This document shows, piece after piece, positions 6,706 to 9,422 of a stretch of DNA of 9,422 nucleotides (its first letter is position 1; every line of letters begins with the position of its first letter). This stretch comes from JAMXLO01 sp035511435. GTDB taxonomy: Bacteria > Pseudomonadota > Alphaproteobacteria > Acetobacterales > Acetobacteraceae. The stretch covers positions 1 through 9,422 of the forward strand of contig DATKFJ010000060.1 in assembly GCA_035511435.1 (NCBI GenBank), in the 5' to 3' direction. The position numbers and the translations under genes are program-made. Under the pieces are notes generated by a model, which saw nothing but the letters and a program-made list of their open reading frames with translations, ran no database searches and was not told the origin of the DNA.

Positions 6706-7242
6706 ATGACCACCAAGAGCAAAGGCAAGATCCGCCACATCGCGATCAGCGTCCCCGACCCCTGGGCTTCGGCGGAATTTTACAAGGAGGCATTCGGCCT
6801 CGAGGAACTCGGCGAGACCGACGGCAAGCTTGCGGAAGGCGTGTTCCTGACCGACGGCGTGATCAACCTCGCGCTGCTGAAGTTCAAGGACGATGTGGCG
6901 GCGCAGGGCACCGGCAAGGACTATGTCGGCCTGCATCATCTCGGCCTGTGGGTCGACGATGCAATCGCCAGCGGCAAGGCAGCGACTGCCGTCGGTGCGA
7001 CCTGGATCATGGGCGATCCGCACAACAAGGGCGGCTACGAAGTGAAATACACCGACCCCGCCGGCGTGATCTTCGACATCGCGGAGGAGGGCTGGGCCGG
7101 CGCACAGAAGAATCCCGGTGAGGCGGACAACATCACGCATCCCAACACGCGCGCTCGCGTGCCGCGGTTCGACGAGAGGCGTGCCAAGGCGCGGGCGGAT
7201 ATCGAACGTCGCCGCGCGAACGCAATGGCGCCCGCGAAGTGA
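6706..7242 (+). CDS. VOC-superfamily (glyoxalase/dioxygenase fold) protein
   Basis: This 178-aa protein has two beta-alpha-beta-beta-beta modules of the vicinal-oxygen-chelate fold. The first starts at IRHIAISVPDP (about 9-19), the second at LHHLGLWVDD (about 76-85). His11, His78 (or His77) and Glu127/Glu128 in FDIAEEGW sit where metal ligands are expected, so a metal-dependent activity is plausible. VOC members include glyoxalase I, extradiol dioxygenases and epimerases, and the sequence does not decide between them. The C-terminal tail (about 148-178) is Arg/Ala/Lys-rich and probably helical, an extension beyond the two modules. It is the first gene of a plus-strand set that continues with a dienelactone-hydrolase-like and a MetE-like gene, so a role in breaking down a small organic compound is likely, by inference. 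Confidence 0.85.
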   Translation: MTTKSKGKIRHIAISVPDPWASAEFYKEAFGLEELGETDGKLAEGVFLTDGVINLALLKFKDDVAAQGTGKDYVGLHHLGLWVDDAIASGKAATAVGATWIMGDPHNKGGYEVKYTDPAGVIFDIAEEGWAGAQKNPGEADNITHPNTRARVPRFDERRAKARADIERRRANAMAPAK

Positions 7243-7250
7243 TCGAGTAG

Positions 7251-7297
7251 GGCGGAACGGCACAGCGCATTCCGCCATCCAGCAATGGCGGAATGCG
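7251..7297 (+). repeat. Perfect 13-bp hairpin with competing upstream arm
   Basis: CGCATTCCGCCAT (7266-7278) pairs perfectly with ATGGCGGAATGCG (7285-7297) across the loop CCAGCA. A further GGCGGAA (7251-7257) can pair instead with TTCCGCC (7270-7276), giving a mutually exclusive hairpin. No T-run follows, so it is not a standard rho-independent terminator. It lies in the 100-bp gap between the VOC and dienelactone hydrolase genes, eight bases after the VOC stop. It may stabilise or punctuate the transcript, or be a genome-dispersed REP-like palindrome built on GGCGGA motifs. Confidence 0.85.
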
Positions 7298-7342
7298 TGA
7301 CGCGGTTCGTCCCGACAGACATAGCGCGCTGGAGGCGCATTT

Positions 7343-8083
7343 ATGATCGAGCAGACCCTGGACATCGCGACCAAGGCGGGCGCGATGGAGACATTCATTT
7401 GCCACCCCGAGCGCGGCGGGCCGTTCCCCGCCGTGATGCTGCTGATGGACGCGCACGGCATCCGTGAGGAACTCCGCGACATGGCGCGTCGGCTCGGCAC
7501 GGTCGGCTACTACGTGCTGCTGCCCAATTTGTATTACCGCGCCGGTCGCGACACGATCTTCGGTCCGGACGTGTTGGAAAAGGGCAGTGCGGAGCAGCAA
7601 CGAATGCGCGCCGTACGCACCAGGATGACTATTCCGCCGGTGATGGATGATGTCGCCGCGATGATTGCATTCGCCGATCGGCAGGAAGCCGCGAAGCCGG
7701 GACCTGTCGGCGCGCACGGCTATTGCATGAGCGGCCCGTACGCGTTGGCCGCGGCGGCCCGCTATCCGGATCGCGTCGCCGCCGCCGCGTCGCTCTATGG
7801 CACCTGGCTGGTGAGCGATGCGGAAGAAAGCCCGCACCTCAATCTGGGGAAAGCCAAAGGCGAGCTCTACATCGGTTGCGCGGAGCATGACGAACTGGCC
7901 CCCCCGCCGATGGTCGAGCAATTGCGCGGCCTGTTCGAACGTTCCGCCAATCCGGGTGAGCTGGAAATGTATCCCGCCGTCCACCACGGCTTCGCCTTCC
8001 CGCAACGCTGGTGTTACGACAAGCCAGCCGCGGAACGACATTGGGAACGGCTGATCGCACTGTATCGGCGAAGGCTGGGATAA
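7343..8083 (+). CDS. Dienelactone hydrolase family protein
   Basis: This 246-aa cytoplasmic alpha/beta-hydrolase has a cysteine nucleophile. The catalytic triad is visible: Cys128 in GYCMSG (nucleophile elbow GxCxG), Asp183 in EHDELAP and His215 in HHGFAFP. The classic enzyme opens dienelactone to maleylacetate in chloroaromatic breakdown, but most family members act on other esters or lactones, so the substrate is open. Blocks such as RRLGTVGYYVLLPNLYYR (about 49-66) are typical of the broad DLH family, and length fits the usual 230-250 aa. There is no signal peptide. GGAGG at 7331-7335 lies seven bases before the ATG. The next gene starts one base after its stop, so translation of the two is probably coupled. 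Confidence 0.9.
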   Translation: MIEQTLDIATKAGAMETFICHPERGGPFPAVMLLMDAHGIREELRDMARRLGTVGYYVLLPNLYYRAGRDTIFGPDVLEKGSAEQQRMRAVRTRMTIPPVMDDVAAMIAFADRQEAAKPGPVGAHGYCMSGPYALAAAARYPDRVAAAASLYGTWLVSDAEESPHLNLGKAKGELYIGCAEHDELAPPPMVEQLRGLFERSANPGELEMYPAVHHGFAFPQRWCYDKPAAERHWERLIALYRRRLG

Positions 8084-8084
8084 G

Positions 8085-9245
8085 ATGGCGCTGCAGCAGA
8101 ATACCGACCGCATAACGACCACCCATGTCGGCAGCCTGCCGCGCCCGCACGACCTGCTCGACATGATGAAGGCCCGGCTGGAAGCTCGCGACTACAGCGA
8201 GGACGCGTATCAGGCGCGTGTTCGTACCGCCGTCGCCGAATGCGTGCGCAGACAGGTGGCAACCGGCATCGACATCCCGTGCGACGGCGAACAGTCGAAA
8301 TCCGGCTTCTTCACCTATGTCCGCGAGCGGCTCGATGGGTTCGAGGCTCGGCCGCCGCAGCGCCGCACCACGTTCGCGGCCGAGGTCGCGGCGTTTCCGG
8401 AATACTATGAACACTACTTCAGGACCGCGATGCTTGGCGGTTCCGTCGCACCGGTCGTGCCGCTGGTCTGCACCGGTCCGGTCCGGTACCGCGGCGAGGC
8501 AGCGCTACAGCGTGACATCGACAACCTGAAGGCCGCGCTGTCGGGCGTGCCGCATCGCGCCGCCTTCATGCCCGCAGTGGCGCCGAGTGGCGTGGGGTCG
8601 AACGAATTCTACAATACGGACGAGGCGTTCTTTCTGGCGGTTGGCGCGGCGCTGCATACGGAGTACCAGGCGATCGTCGATGCGGGGTTCATCCTGCAGA
8701 TCGACGATCCGTTTCTGTCCGATCTGTTCGGTGATCCGACGTTCGATGCCGCACAGCGTCAGACTCGGGCGGAGATCTACGTCGCGGCGATCAACGCGAG
8801 CCTGCGCGACATTCCGTCCGAGCGCGTGCGCTATCACACGTGCTACGGCATCAACCACGGCCCGCGCATCCACGAGGCGGCGCTGGCGGATGTCGCCGGC
8901 TACATGCTGCGGGTGAATGCCGGTGCCTACAGTTTCGAGGCAGCGAACGCTCGGCATGAGCATGAGTATCATCTGTGGGAAACCGTGAAGCTGCCGCCGG
9001 ACAAGGTGCTGATCCCCGGGGTGATCACGCATTCCAGCAACATCGTCGAGCATCCCGAGTGGATTGCCGAACGTCTCGTGCGTTTTGCGCGTCTGGTCGG
9101 GCGCGAGAATGTCGTAGCCGGTGCGGATTGTGGGTTCTCGTCGCAGGCGACGTACCAGCCGGAGGTTCATCCGACAGTGATCTGGGCGAAGTTCGAAGCG
9201 CTGCGCGACGGCGCGCGGATTGCCACGCGCGCGTTGTGGGGGTGA
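8085..9245 (+). CDS. MetE C-terminal-like (cobalamin-independent methionine synthase II family) protein
   Basis: This 386-aa protein has the UROD/MetE barrel in which a zinc ion activates a thiol as methyl or alkyl acceptor. The N-terminal THVGSLPRP (13-21) is the family signature. Likely zinc ligands are His251 and Cys253 (YHTCYG), Glu285 (SFEAAN) and Cys349 (GADCGF), matching the His-x-Cys/Glu/Cys set of MetE. It is half the length of full MetE (about 750 aa) and lacks the N-terminal half that helps bind folate and homocysteine, so true methionine synthesis is doubtful. Relatives of this size include epoxyalkane:coenzyme M transferase and archaeal core MetE. The ATG follows the upstream TAA by one base (TAAGATG) with only a weak Shine-Dalgarno, so coupling is likely. 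The role is probably thiol transfer in the same catabolic set as the VOC and hydrolase genes, by inference. Confidence 0.85.
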   Translation: MALQQNTDRITTTHVGSLPRPHDLLDMMKARLEARDYSEDAYQARVRTAVAECVRRQVATGIDIPCDGEQSKSGFFTYVRERLDGFEARPPQRRTTFAAEVAAFPEYYEHYFRTAMLGGSVAPVVPLVCTGPVRYRGEAALQRDIDNLKAALSGVPHRAAFMPAVAPSGVGSNEFYNTDEAFFLAVGAALHTEYQAIVDAGFILQIDDPFLSDLFGDPTFDAAQRQTRAEIYVAAINASLRDIPSERVRYHTCYGINHGPRIHEAALADVAGYMLRVNAGAYSFEAANARHEHEYHLWETVKLPPDKVLIPGVITHSSNIVEHPEWIAERLVRFARLVGRENVVAGADCGFSSQATYQPEVHPTVIWAKFEALRDGARIATRALWG

Positions 9246-9273
9246 CAACGGCCAGCGGCCGATAGCGCTACAT

Positions 9274-9329
9274 GGCGACATCACGCCGCGCGCCGCGCCG
9301 CGGCGACATCACGCCACCTGCCGCGCCGC
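9274..9329. repeat. 28-bp tandem duplication at the 3' end of the amine oxidase gene
   Basis: GGCGACATCACGCC occurs at 9274-9287 and identically at 9302-9315. The following 14 bases of each unit (9288-9301 and 9316-9329) share the terminal TGCCGCGCCGC-like part, matching about 10 of 14. The right copy covers the last sense codons and TGA of the leftward amine oxidase-like gene. The left copy repeats them beyond the stop, in the gap between convergent genes. A fresh slippage or unequal exchange event is likely. Confidence 0.75.
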
Positions 9330-9422
9330 GTCATGGCCGCTGATCCATGCCCCAGCCAGCGTGCCGGCGAAGCCGTTGTGGCAGGCCTCCCCGGCGAACA
9401 GCAGATGACCATCGGCCAACGG
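9309..9422 (-). CDS. Flavin amine oxidase-like protein, C-terminal fragment (cut by window edge)
   Basis: Only the last 37 codons are inside the window; the gene continues to the right. The translated end contains FAGEACHNGFAGTLAGAW and then ISGHDAA before the TGA at 9311-9309. This is the C-terminal FAD-binding signature of flavin-containing monoamine/polyamine oxidases and related amino-oxidases: the GE of the FAD-contacting loop, then G-(T)-x-x-G-A-x-x-S-G. The substrate cannot be inferred. It converges on the MetE-like gene with a 63-bp gap that holds the tandem duplication and no obvious terminator. Confidence 0.8.
   Translation of the reverse strand, partial: PLADGHLLFAGEACHNGFAGTLAGAWISGHDAARQVA

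Noticed and set aside
7266..7297. Rho-independent terminator after the VOC gene
   Set aside because: The stem is strong, but the downstream bases are GC-rich (GTGACGCGG) with no T-run, and co-directional genes follow closely.
7133..8164. 343-aa minus-strand frame over the hydrolase gene
   Set aside because: It has no recognisable motifs and is antisense to a hydrolase with a complete Cys-Asp-His triad.
8505..9284. 259-aa minus-strand frame over the MetE-like gene
   Set aside because: It is a shadow frame; the plus strand encodes conserved zinc-ligand motifs.
1..9422. CRISPR array, tRNA, rRNA, or intact insertion sequence
   Set aside because: No regularly spaced repeats with unique spacers, no cloverleaf-like sequence and no transposase with terminal inverted repeats were seen. 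The short tandem repeats have only two or three units without spacers.

Overview
The window is GC-rich chromosomal DNA, most likely from an alphaproteobacterium and plausibly from the Rhodospirillales/Acetobacteraceae. The codons are strongly GC3-biased, and the left half carries the amidase - PBP1A - release factor 2 gene order that is common in that class. This placement is an inference from gene order and protein style; no database search was run.

Left half (about 1-4954, minus strand). Three closely spaced genes read right to left: a Tat-exported N-acetylmuramoyl-L-alanine amidase (4070-4954), a bifunctional class A penicillin-binding protein 1A (1388-4021) and prfB, peptide chain release factor 2 (226-1357). 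The gaps are 48 and 30 bp, so they are probably one operon that pairs peptidoglycan synthesis and cleavage with a translation factor. prfB is not one continuous frame. It has a classic autoregulatory +1 programmed frameshift (AGGAGG CAT CTT TGA C), and a conventional gene caller would lose its first 43 residues. Beyond prfB (1-225) lies non-conserved DNA with one doubtful small ORF.

Middle (4955-6705). A divergent intergenic region contains a 17-bp tandem repeat (two perfect copies and one decayed copy). It separates the amidase from a plus-strand D-isomer-specific 2-hydroxyacid dehydrogenase (5242-6300). After that comes about 400 bp with no intact gene. Inside it is the relic of a ParD-type antitoxin, cut by an in-frame TAA, with its C-terminus lost and no toxin gene visible.

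Right half (6706-9245, plus strand). A likely three-gene catabolic operon encodes a VOC/glyoxalase-fold protein, a dienelactone-hydrolase-family enzyme and a MetE-C-like zinc methyltransferase-family protein. The last two are separated by a single base. A strong hairpin, with a competing alternative hairpin, lies between the first two genes. A short tandem repeat precedes the first gene and could be an operator. The pathway is unknown. At the right edge the C-terminus of a convergent flavin amine oxidase-like gene (minus strand) enters the window, and a 28-bp tandem duplication spans its stop codon.

Nothing here is a clearly new defence or mobile system. The points most worth following up are the VOC/DLH/MetE-like cluster with its intergenic RNA structure, the broken antitoxin, and the prfB frameshift that needs correct annotation.
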